DNA of 64,000 nucleotides from positions 124,001 to 188,000 of the forward strand of contig NZ_CP009889.1 of the NCBI RefSeq assembly GCF_000788395.1. Reading direction: 5' to 3'. The DNA comes from Pseudoalteromonas piratica (GTDB taxonomy: Bacteria > Pseudomonadota > Gammaproteobacteria > Enterobacterales > Alteromonadaceae). The notes beneath the pieces were generated by a model. It saw only the letters and a list, made by a program, of their open reading frames with translations, was not told where the DNA came from and did not search any database. A program made the translations under genes and the position numbers. This document shows, in pieces, positions 9,641-17,049 of this stretch. Every line of letters starts with the position of its first letter. The first letter of the stretch is position 1.

Positions 9641-9987
9641 TAACTGCTAACAATTGGTTTATTGCAAGCTAAATCTGAGAATTTATAACTCGAAATCAGT
9701 GACTGCATATTTAATTGTTTGCAGTGCAATATAGCCTAATGCTCTATGTTATTTCTTTTTTTGTTAATAATGTGTAAATAACTGTAAATGCATATTTTTC
9801 AATAACTTAAAGACTTATTCAGCATTCAAAAAAGACAGCGTTGTCATTATTTAATTATTTTAAATCATGTGGTTAGCTATTTTTCTTCTGATTTTTTACT
9901 GAAAATAGCGCAGGCGTTTCTTTTTATTTTTTGTCGGTTTTTAATAGGCGTCCCGATTGTGGGGTAAAACGAATTTCAGGGGACAAA
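9641..9987 (+). promoter_or_regulatory. AT-rich upstream region of the first kexin-like protease gene
   Basis: About 350 very AT-rich bases with no gene. They should hold the promoter of the protease/chaperone operon. A frame remains open from a TTG at 9931, but the AGGGGA box at 9979-9984 clearly points to the ATG at 9988. No operator was recognised. Confidence 0.4.
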
Positions 9988-11799
9988 ATGAAAATAAAAA
10001 CACCTTTGTTGGCGGCGAGCTTAATCATCGCTTGTACGCCGGCAATAGCTAAAATCACCGATTCAACTTTTCCGCTTGTTACGGGAGATCCGCTTGTTTC
10101 TCAACAGTGGCATTTACAAAACACAGGGCAAACAGGTTTTTCTCAGTCTTCAGGTGTTGCTGGTAATGACTTAGATTTAGATTTCACTCACTTGATGGGA
10201 ATTAAAGGTCGTGGCATTACTGTTTCGATAATTGATTCTGGCGTAGAAATTGACCACCCAGATTTAAGAACGAATGTTGTTGATGGTTCTATCAACCTTG
10301 GCGACGGTTCAAATTACCCGCAAGATGATGATGGTCACGGTACTTCAGTGTCTGGTTTGATTGCTGCTACTGAAGCAAATGGCTTAGGTGGCCGCGGTGT
10401 TGCACCACATGCAAATATTATTGGTTTTAACTATTTACCAAATCAGACGGTAGGTAATTGGCTGGTGGCGCATGGTTTATCAGAAGACTTTCGTCAATTA
10501 GATCGTTTTACAGACCCACGTGTATTTAACCAAAGTTATGGTAGTACACCGGCAAGCCCGCGCGTTCACGATTACTCACTTGATCCGTGGCAAGAACTGC
10601 AAGATTCTGTATACCAAGACATCACAGAAAATAGTCACTGGGGACGTGGTTCAGTTTATGTAAAATCTGCTGGCAACTCTTTTGAAGTATATAATGCATT
10701 CTATCGAGGTTATCGCATTTTAGTATTACCTTATGAGAATAATCAGTTTTTCAATAACCAAGGTTTACCATTTCACAATGCAAACATTTCATCAGACAAT
10801 ACAAACCATTGGAACTTGGTTGTTTCAGCACTGAATGCTGAAGGCAAGTTAAGTTCATATTCGTCTGTTGGTTCAAATGTGTTTGTAGCTGCTCCTGGTG
10901 GGGAGTTTGGCGAAGCAGCGCCAGCAATGGTTACGATTGACTTACAGGGCTGTGATGCAGGAAGCAATGTAGCAGGTGAACATGGTAATGCACTTCATGG
11001 CGGTAGTGAATTAGATCCAAATTGTGACTATACAGGCACAATGAATGGCACATCATCTGCTGCGCCAAATACATCGGGGGCGATTGCCAATATTATGTCG
11101 GCAAATCACGCGTTAGATGCGCGCGCTATTCGTCATATTCTCGCGCAAACAGCGCGTAAAACAGATGTTGAACACCCTGGCGTTGATTTAACATTTGAAA
11201 ATGCGAATGGTGAATTAGTGACCTATAATGCGATCCCTGCATGGCAGACCAATGCCGCTGGTTATAACTTCCATCAGTATTATGGTTTTGGTGCCGTAGA
11301 TGTTGATGATGCGGTCTATAAAGCGCTCTTTACCCCGGCTGCGCCATTACCTGAACAAGTTATTACTCCTTGGCAGCTGCAAACGGCAAATGTTGAAATT
11401 CCAGATGCGAGTTTAGTAGGTGCAACAAGTGCGCTTTCATTTGAACAAGATGTAACCGTTGAAGCTGTTCAAGTGAAGTTGAATATTGATCACTCTCGTC
11501 TGCGTGATCTTGCGATTGAACTAATTTCACCGTCGGGTACACGCTCAATTTTAATGAGTGCGCGCACAGGTTGGTTATCGAGTACACAAGGTGGTTATAC
11601 TGATACTTTACTACTTAGTAATCACTTCTACGGTGAATCTGCAAAAGGTGAGTGGCAGTTAAAAGTAATTGATACTGATAAAGGCAACAGTTTTACTTTA
11701 GGTTATAACGCTGCAATTGGTTTAATTGGCTTTAATCGCGATAACAATACCGAAAATGGTATGTTAAAAGATTGGTCGCTTCGTGTAATTGGTCACTAG
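9988..11799 (+). CDS. Secreted kexin-like subtilase with P domain (S8 family)
   Basis: A 603-residue exported serine protease. A signal peptide (residues 1-20, ending in TPAIA) runs almost directly into QQWHLQNTGQ, the start of the catalytic domain, so no classical propeptide is present. The triad is intact: D83 (SIIDSG), H117 (DGHGTS), S356 (NGTSSAAP), with oxyanion Asn N230 (SAGNSF). A P domain covers about 461-603 (VEIPDAS, ELISPSGTRS, FYGESAKGEW). This is the plan of the Aeromonas sobria protease ASP, which needs a separate chaperone encoded just downstream; here a small secreted protein follows after nine bases. Kexin-like specificity for basic P1 residues is known for the family but inferred here. 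Confidence 0.93.
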   Translation: MKIKTPLLAASLIIACTPAIAKITDSTFPLVTGDPLVSQQWHLQNTGQTGFSQSSGVAGNDLDLDFTHLMGIKGRGITVSIIDSGVEIDHPDLRTNVVDGSINLGDGSNYPQDDDGHGTSVSGLIAATEANGLGGRGVAPHANIIGFNYLPNQTVGNWLVAHGLSEDFRQLDRFTDPRVFNQSYGSTPASPRVHDYSLDPWQELQDSVYQDITENSHWGRGSVYVKSAGNSFEVYNAFYRGYRILVLPYENNQFFNNQGLPFHNANISSDNTNHWNLVVSALNAEGKLSSYSSVGSNVFVAAPGGEFGEAAPAMVTIDLQGCDAGSNVAGEHGNALHGGSELDPNCDYTGTMNGTSSAAPNTSGAIANIMSANHALDARAIRHILAQTARKTDVEHPGVDLTFENANGELVTYNAIPAWQTNAAGYNFHQYYGFGAVDVDDAVYKALFTPAAPLPEQVITPWQLQTANVEIPDASLVGATSALSFEQDVTVEAVQVKLNIDHSRLRDLAIELISPSGTRSILMSARTGWLSSTQGGYTDTLLLSNHFYGESAKGEWQLKVIDTDKGNSFTLGYNAAIGLIGFNRDNNTENGMLKDWSLRVIGH

Positions 11800-11808
11800 G
11801 AGTAAAAA

Positions 11809-12249
11809 ATGAAAAAAGTAATTTTGATGGCGGCACTTGCTGCAACGACACACATTGCAATGGCAACCTCTGCAGATCAATTAAAAGGCTTAACCATTAC
11901 ACCTGTTGAGCAATTAGCGTTATCTGATTCTGAGGTGATTGTTAACAATAAAAAGTTTAAAACGAATGGTGCAAATACAGTTGTACCAGGATTAGAAATA
12001 TTTGATGAGAATGGCTTTAATGCTTATACCGTCACTGGTGAAATCATTGTGAAGCTGTCTGGTGATGTAGATTTTGAGCAGTTTAATCAAGATAACGACT
12101 TGATCATAAAACAGGCTTATAAATCTTACTACATTCTTAAATCTCAAAGTGATCGCAACTTATTATCTTTAGTTGATGCTTTGAAAAAGCTAGAGGGTGT
12201 GAGTTCAGTAACTCTTGAGCTTGCCGACAAGGGCATCATTGAGAAGTAA
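11809..12249 (+). CDS. Probable external chaperone (ASP ORF2-like) for the upstream subtilase
   Basis: A 146-residue exported protein with a signal peptide of about 19 residues (ending in IAMA). It lies nine bases after the protease stop and is clearly in the same operon. The C-terminal 75 residues (from about EIIVKLSGDVDFEQF to the end) look like a stand-alone subtilase-propeptide fold: two beta-alpha-beta units with KLEGVSSVTLELADKG resembling the last strand of a propeptide. It corresponds in position, size and shape to ORF2 of Aeromonas sobria, which folds and then inhibits its propeptide-less protease. Sequence identity to ORF2 was not measured. It resembles the protein encoded at 19405 in plan and in the C-terminal part. 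Confidence 0.72.
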   Translation: MKKVILMAALAATTHIAMATSADQLKGLTITPVEQLALSDSEVIVNNKKFKTNGANTVVPGLEIFDENGFNAYTVTGEIIVKLSGDVDFEQFNQDNDLIIKQAYKSYYILKSQSDRNLLSLVDALKKLEGVSSVTLELADKGIIEK

Positions 12250-12261
12250 GTAATATCAAAT

Positions 12262-12300
12262 AAAAACGCCTGCGAATTGGGCTAAGTAGCAGGCGTTTTA
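12262..12300. terminator. Bidirectional terminator between the chaperone and GGDEF-EAL genes
   Basis: AAAACGCCTGC and GCAGGCGTTTT form an eleven-base stem with flanking A and T runs. One arm encodes the last codons (Thr-Pro-Ala) of the convergent GGDEF-EAL gene, whose stop codon falls in the loop. Confidence 0.85.
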
Positions 12301-14408
12301 TTCTTTTTAGCGTGAGTCTTGTGCTCTACAGAAAACGGATCGTCACTTTTGAGCTCATTATCAAAGTCTACATGACTAATCGGTTTTGATATGAAATAAC
12401 CTTGTGCGTAATCACAATCGGCGGCTTCTAAAATGGCCAGTTGTTCTCGTGTTTCAACTCCTTCTGCAATCACCTTTAATCCAAGTTTATGAGCCATCAC
12501 AATAATTGCTTCACATAGCGCCTGGTTTTGTTTAGATTCTTCTAAATTCATTACAAACGCGCGATCAATTTTTAAATAATCAATATCAAATTTGGTTAAA
12601 TATGACAGTGCAGCATAACCCGTTCCAAAGTCATCCAACGAGATAGCTACACCAGCAGACTGGAACTTTTTTAAAGTTTCTTTTATGAACTCGTCATCAT
12701 CGAGTAGTAACCCTTCTGTAATCTCAATGCAAATGCCGTGTTTTAAACCAAGTTGTAACAGTGTATTGAGCCATATTACATCATGCTGCGTGGTATTTAC
12801 CTGAAATTGCGCTGGAGAGCGGTTAACACTTATTTGAAACTGTTCGTTGTAGCTTTGCTGCCATTTTTTAACTTGCTCTGCAGCCTGTTGAAATACCCAA
12901 TTACCAATGTCGATAATCATGCCAGACGTTTCAGCTAAGGGAATAAACTCGGCTGGGCTGACCATACCAAGCTCTGGGTGATGCCAGCGAATAAGTGCTT
13001 CAGCTTTATGAATGGTTTTATCTGAAATACACAAAATTGGCTGATAAAGTACTTCAAATTGTTGGTTAATAACAGCTAGTCGCAGCTCTTGCGTCAATAA
13101 ATGCGCTTTTTCTGTTTTCTCTTGCAATGTTTTATTAAAGTGACGGTACTGTTTTCGTCCTTCTTCTTTCGATAAGTACATGGCTTGATCGGCAAACCTC
13201 AGTAACTCATCCATTTTCTCACTGTGATCAGGAAAAACAGTGATGCCGATACTAGCAGAGATAAAAATTGATTCATTATTGATATAAAAAGGCATTTCAA
13301 TTGCTTGGATCAACTTACCTGCGATGTTTTCTACATCAGCCAGACTATAAATATTACACAGCAAGGCTGTGAACTCGTCTCCGCCGATACGCGCAACCGT
13401 GTCCGTTTCACGCAAAATAACTTTTAAGCGTTCAGAAACCTCCACAAGTAGCAAATCACCCGCGTTATGACCTAAGGTGTCATTAACTTCTTTGAAGTGG
13501 TCTAAATCAATAAAAAGAAGTGCAAATTTACTACCTGAACGTTTGCTTTTAATAATTTCCTGGTTAAGCCTATCTGTAAACATGTTGCGATTAGGCAGTT
13601 GCGTTAACGCATCAAAGTTGGCCTGATGCCAAATAACTTGCTGAGATTGCTTTTTCTCAGTGATGTCTGACATTGAGCCCACCATACGATAGGGCTTACC
13701 TTTGTCATCGCGTAATGCTTCGCCAACAATGTGGAACCAGAGCTCATGTTGCTTGGCACTGTACATGCGAACTTCAATGTCAAAAATTTCAAATGGATCT
13801 GATAAGTGAACATCAAGATTTGCATTAAACTGAGCAAGATCGTCTGGGTGTATTTGTTCTGTGAATGAGGCGAAATCATTGCCAAAAGCTAAGTTATCAA
13901 AGCCAAGTAATTCTGTGAACTTTGTTGAGTAAAACACCTCGTTTGAAACAATGTCCCAATCCCACACGCCTGCACTTGCCCCTTTTGCTGCAAGTTCGTA
14001 GCGTTGCTGACTTAAATAAAGTTTACGCTCGGTTTCATTTATTGCAGTGACGTCTTCAATAATGCCTAAATAAGCAACCAAACGTTCATCTTCAAGTAGC
14101 GGAATGGCATGGATCGCGAGTAGTTTTCCTTTGCTTTTAGATAAAGAGCGAAATGTGTAATGGAATGGTTTGCCTTTAGCTGTACTTTCGTACCATTGTT
14201 TAATCGCACCTTGACGGTCGTCAGGATGCATTGCAGAAATATAGCTGTTTCCAACAATATTTGTATTGAGTAGATTTAACACTTTATAGAGTGCATGGTT
14301 GGCAAAAATGCATTCTCCGTTAGGTTTGGCGACAAACAAACCTATTGGGGCATGCTCAAGAAGGACTTCAGGAGCAACAACACTATTTTTGACTAAGTTC
14401 CGTACCAA
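12282..14408 (-). CDS. PAS-PAS-GGDEF-EAL cyclic-di-GMP protein
   Basis: A 708-residue cytoplasmic signalling protein without obvious membrane segments. Order: PAS domain at about 10-125, second PAS with PAC motif at about 135-250, GGDEF at about 265-425, EAL at about 440-690. The cyclase motif RIGGDEF is intact. The phosphodiesterase motifs are also intact: KAEALIRWHHPELG, EITEG, LDDFGTGYAALSYL, KIDRAFV, AEGVET and QGYFISKP. Both making and breaking cyclic-di-GMP are possible; the PAS domains would choose between them. The gene sits between the two protease/chaperone pairs but on the opposite strand, so a functional link is not shown. Confidence 0.93.
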   Translation of the reverse strand: MVRNLVKNSVVAPEVLLEHAPIGLFVAKPNGECIFANHALYKVLNLLNTNIVGNSYISAMHPDDRQGAIKQWYESTAKGKPFHYTFRSLSKSKGKLLAIHAIPLLEDERLVAYLGIIEDVTAINETERKLYLSQQRYELAAKGASAGVWDWDIVSNEVFYSTKFTELLGFDNLAFGNDFASFTEQIHPDDLAQFNANLDVHLSDPFEIFDIEVRMYSAKQHELWFHIVGEALRDDKGKPYRMVGSMSDITEKKQSQQVIWHQANFDALTQLPNRNMFTDRLNQEIIKSKRSGSKFALLFIDLDHFKEVNDTLGHNAGDLLLVEVSERLKVILRETDTVARIGGDEFTALLCNIYSLADVENIAGKLIQAIEMPFYINNESIFISASIGITVFPDHSEKMDELLRFADQAMYLSKEEGRKQYRHFNKTLQEKTEKAHLLTQELRLAVINQQFEVLYQPILCISDKTIHKAEALIRWHHPELGMVSPAEFIPLAETSGMIIDIGNWVFQQAAEQVKKWQQSYNEQFQISVNRSPAQFQVNTTQHDVIWLNTLLQLGLKHGICIEITEGLLLDDDEFIKETLKKFQSAGVAISLDDFGTGYAALSYLTKFDIDYLKIDRAFVMNLEESKQNQALCEAIIVMAHKLGLKVIAEGVETREQLAILEAADCDYAQGYFISKPISHVDFDNELKSDDPFSVEHKTHAKKNKTPAT

Positions 14409-14510
14409 AATAACAATTCCATTGATAAAGTTGACACTAAGCTTTTAATAATTGTAGTCAAAATTCCATTGCATGCCCTAATTCACTTATATTTTTATGT
14501 AATTTTTTGA

Positions 14511-15077
14511 TTACAAATCGGGCAAATGAAAATCTTTAAGGTCAATTGAGTGTGAGTGCAGCATTTGTTGGCACATTTGCGCTAGAAACGCGATTTTCAT
14601 ATTTGACAGTTGTCGGTAATCAAGAAACGGACAAACGATGAGTTTATTTTCAATATCAAATGCAAATTCATTGTTTAGCCATACTAGCTGCACATTCTTC
14701 AGTGACTTAATCAGCAGTTTTTTGGCATAACTACGCCCAGCAATGATGTGAAAAACATTCTTTTTGCTTAGGTTTGGAGGGCTAAACAGTAATGCGGTAT
14801 GGGAGTCCTGTTGCAAAAGGTGTTTGTCGCGGAAGAGTTGCCAGCTTGTTTCTTTTTCCCGCCCATCAAATACATTTGGTTGAAGAGCGTAAATAAACTT
14901 AGCAAAAACATTAAATTGTTTACGCCAACCATTTCCACATTGCATCCCTATTTCATTTATGGCGCCAGTTGGCAATGCAATCAAGCTTTTTGGGTTAGCA
15001 AATTGTGAGTACGATGGTGCATTTTCAACATAAAAAGCAATGCGATAGCGGTTGCATCCAAATCCAACTTCTGACAT
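14511..15077 (-). CDS. Conserved-looking protein of unknown function
   Basis: A 188-residue soluble protein with no signal peptide or membrane segment. It begins MSEVGFGCNRYRIAFYVENA and contains KSLIALPTGAINEIG, HIIAGRSYAKKLLI and VWLNNEFAFDIENKLIVCPF. Codon use and composition fit the surrounding genes, so I take it to be real. I do not recognise a catalytic motif. It is separated by 102 bases from the GGDEF-EAL gene downstream on the same strand and by 56 bases from the divergent GGCT-like gene, which suggests shared or overlapping promoters with that gene. Confidence 0.65.
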   Translation of the reverse strand: MSEVGFGCNRYRIAFYVENAPSYSQFANPKSLIALPTGAINEIGMQCGNGWRKQFNVFAKFIYALQPNVFDGREKETSWQLFRDKHLLQQDSHTALLFSPPNLSKKNVFHIIAGRSYAKKLLIKSLKNVQLVWLNNEFAFDIENKLIVCPFLDYRQLSNMKIAFLAQMCQQMLHSHSIDLKDFHLPDL

Positions 15078-15133
15078 GTTTCAACAGCATTTAATTATTT
15101 TTATTACTGTAACAAAATTCAAAAGGATGCGAT

Positions 15134-15487
15134 ATGGAACGCTTGTTTAGTTATGGCACTTTACAACAAGAAAATGTACAGCAGTCAAACTTTGGTCGGA
15201 AATTAGCGGGTGAAGAAGCAGTTCTAACAGGCTATCGCTTGTCAGAAATTAAAATTAGTGACGCAAATGTTGTAAAGCAAAGTGGCAAGGCATACCACCC
15301 TATTTTAATATTTACAGGCAGTGTGAGTGACGAAGTTAAAGGAAGCTGTTTTTGGCTGACACCTGAAGAGCTTGCTCAGGTTGATCGTTATGAGGTCGCT
15401 GAGTACACACGTATAAATGCCACCACGAAAGATGGCAAATCATGTTGGATTTATGCCGCATCTTCGGAAGTGTCTGCTGATTTATGA
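15134..15487 (+). CDS. Gamma-glutamylcyclotransferase-like (AIG2/GGCT fold) protein
   Basis: A 117-residue cytoplasmic protein of the GGCT/AIG2-like fold. The fold's N-terminal signature is LFSYGTLQQENVQ, and the conserved acidic residue that serves as general acid/base in active members is present in QVDRYEVAEYTR. Such enzymes act on gamma-glutamyl peptides or amines; the substrate here is unknown. An AAGGATGC-type ribosome binding site precedes the ATG. It is divergent from an unknown protein gene. Length is typical for the shortest members of the fold. Confidence 0.85.
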   Translation: MERLFSYGTLQQENVQQSNFGRKLAGEEAVLTGYRLSEIKISDANVVKQSGKAYHPILIFTGSVSDEVKGSCFWLTPEELAQVDRYEVAEYTRINATTKDGKSCWIYAASSEVSADL

Positions 15488-15517
15488 AGTATTCACTGAC
15501 ATATTTCATAAATCCAA

Positions 15518-15628
15518 CTAATGGTGGCTGTCATCATTGGCACAGTTAATTTGTTCTATATCCCATTGTCGCAGGTTGAGGTGGCAGACTTGATAGATAA
15601 ATAAGTAAGTTTCTTTGAGTTTATTCAT
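15518..15628 (-). CDS. Candidate 36-residue small protein
   Basis: A short ORF, MNKLKETYLFIYQVCHLNLR followed by 16 more residues ending CANDDSHH. The evidence for translation is a near-ideal ribosome binding site, AAGGAGAAG, seven bases before the ATG, and its position alone in an otherwise empty 270-base gap. The N-terminal half could form an amphipathic or weakly hydrophobic helix (residues 6-20). The tail carries one Cys and two His that might bind metal, which is speculation. It is transcribed toward the end of the GGCT-like gene. No family is recognised. Confidence 0.5.
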   Translation of the reverse strand: MNKLKETYLFIYQVCHLNLRQWDIEQINCANDDSHH

Positions 15629-15732
15629 AATCACTTCTCCTTTTTCTATTTACCTATATAGAAAAACCATGCCATCTTTAAAAAGCATTAATAATCAATA
15701 GTTTAATGTTTTTTATCAGAGCCTCTAGGCTA

Positions 15733-15756
15733 TGTTGGTGCAAGCTTGCACCAACA
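15733..15756. repeat. Perfect 24-base palindrome downstream of anmK
   Basis: TGTTGGTGCAAG is followed directly by its reverse complement CTTGCACCAACA, only a few bases after the anmK stop codon. There is no T-run on either strand, so it is not a standard intrinsic terminator. It could be a binding site for a dimeric protein or an RNA-stabilising hairpin. Confidence 0.6.
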
Positions 15757-15761
15757 AATGG

Positions 15762-16877
15762 CTAAGGTGCATAAGTGATTTGACCCAAAATAGCAGCTTT
15801 TTGAGCACCAGTGACAGACGGGGCGTTTGAGGGCAAGCCATTTAAAGTTCGATATGCCATCCAAGCAAATGCCATCGCTTCCATAAAATCGGCACTAATG
15901 GCGAAATCATCACTGCTGGCAACGCGCCATTTTGGTAGATAAGACTTAATGCGTTCAACAAGTAATGCGTTTTTAGCGCCACCACCGCATAAAATCAGTA
16001 AGCCGCTTTTTGCTTTTAACGTTTGTGTCATCGTTATCGCTGTTAACTCGGTCACAGTGGCTAAAATGTCATACGCATTGATGTTGGCATATTCTTCAAA
16101 AGACGCTAGCCAAGAAAGATTAAAGTATTCGCGTCCAGTACTTTTTGGTATCTCACTTTGAAAGTATGGGTCTGTTAACATTGCTTCAAGAAAAGCTGAA
16201 TTCACGTTTCCTTTTCTTGCTAGCGCACCATTGTGATCAAACTCTTTTTCAAATCGCGTTTGGACTATGATGTCTATCAGTGTATTGCCCGGTCCTGAAT
16301 CAAAACCAAGCAAGTTGTCTTTATCACATATTGATAAATTTGCGATTCCCCCAATATTGGCAAACACAAGTGATTCTTCAGGTAATTCAATAGCCAATTG
16401 AGGGCGTAAGCTTTGATGAAATAAAGGCACTAATGGGGCGCCTTGACCGCCTAAAGCAATGTCCATTTCACGAAAGTTATGCACACAATTGATACCTGTT
16501 TTTACGGCTAATACACTTGCATTAACCAGTTGTAATGAATGTGGATAGTTACTTTCTGGGTGATGAAATACGGTTTGCCCATGAACTCCAATTGCTGTAA
16601 CAGCAGATGCAGAGACTTTATTTTCATTTAATAAATAATTTACAGCATTAGCATATTCATCTGCTAATTGATACGAAAGGTCACCTATGGTTGCTAAGTC
16701 GCATTGTTTTGATGTTATTAGGCTGCTGAGTTGCTGTTTGAGTGACGGTGTAAAGGGGGTTTCCAAACTTGCAATTAGGCGAGTTTGATTATCGGTTATT
16801 TCAACTAGGGCGATGTCGATACCATCTAGGCTTGTTCCCGACATGATTCCAATGTAGAGAGATGAATGTGCGTTCAT
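15762..16877 (-). CDS. anmK: Anhydro-N-acetylmuramic acid kinase
   Basis: A 371-residue cytoplasmic kinase of the peptidoglycan recycling pathway. It opens the 1,6-anhydro ring of anhydro-MurNAc and phosphorylates it to MurNAc-6-phosphate. Diagnostic segments are GIMSGTSLDGIDIALVEI near the N-terminus (phosphate-binding loop), AIGVHGQTVFHHP, ALGGQGAPLVPLFH, FANIGGIANLSI, GFDSGPGNTLID and LILCGGGAKNALL. Length is normal for the family (about 370). Its substrate derives from lytic transglycosylases such as the one encoded at 5536. It is transcribed alone. Confidence 0.96.
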   Translation of the reverse strand: MNAHSSLYIGIMSGTSLDGIDIALVEITDNQTRLIASLETPFTPSLKQQLSSLITSKQCDLATIGDLSYQLADEYANAVNYLLNENKVSASAVTAIGVHGQTVFHHPESNYPHSLQLVNASVLAVKTGINCVHNFREMDIALGGQGAPLVPLFHQSLRPQLAIELPEESLVFANIGGIANLSICDKDNLLGFDSGPGNTLIDIIVQTRFEKEFDHNGALARKGNVNSAFLEAMLTDPYFQSEIPKSTGREYFNLSWLASFEEYANINAYDILATVTELTAITMTQTLKAKSGLLILCGGGAKNALLVERIKSYLPKWRVASSDDFAISADFMEAMAFAWMAYRTLNGLPSNAPSVTGAQKAAILGQITYAP

Positions 16878-17049
16878 AGGTATTGTGTTTGAAAGTAATA
16901 AGATGATTGTAAAGCTTAATTAAACTATATAAAGCCGTAGACCATAAATATGTAAAAAAATATTTAAAATGCAAATGGTTGTAAACAGCATGTTGTCTGA
17001 ATTGTTGTGTCTTGTTAATTTGCCACTAATCTAAAAACAAGGGTTGATT

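Noticed and set aside
9931..9987. TTG start extending the first kexin-like protease
   Set aside because: The extension would precede the signal peptide, while AGGGGA lies at proper distance from the ATG at 9988.
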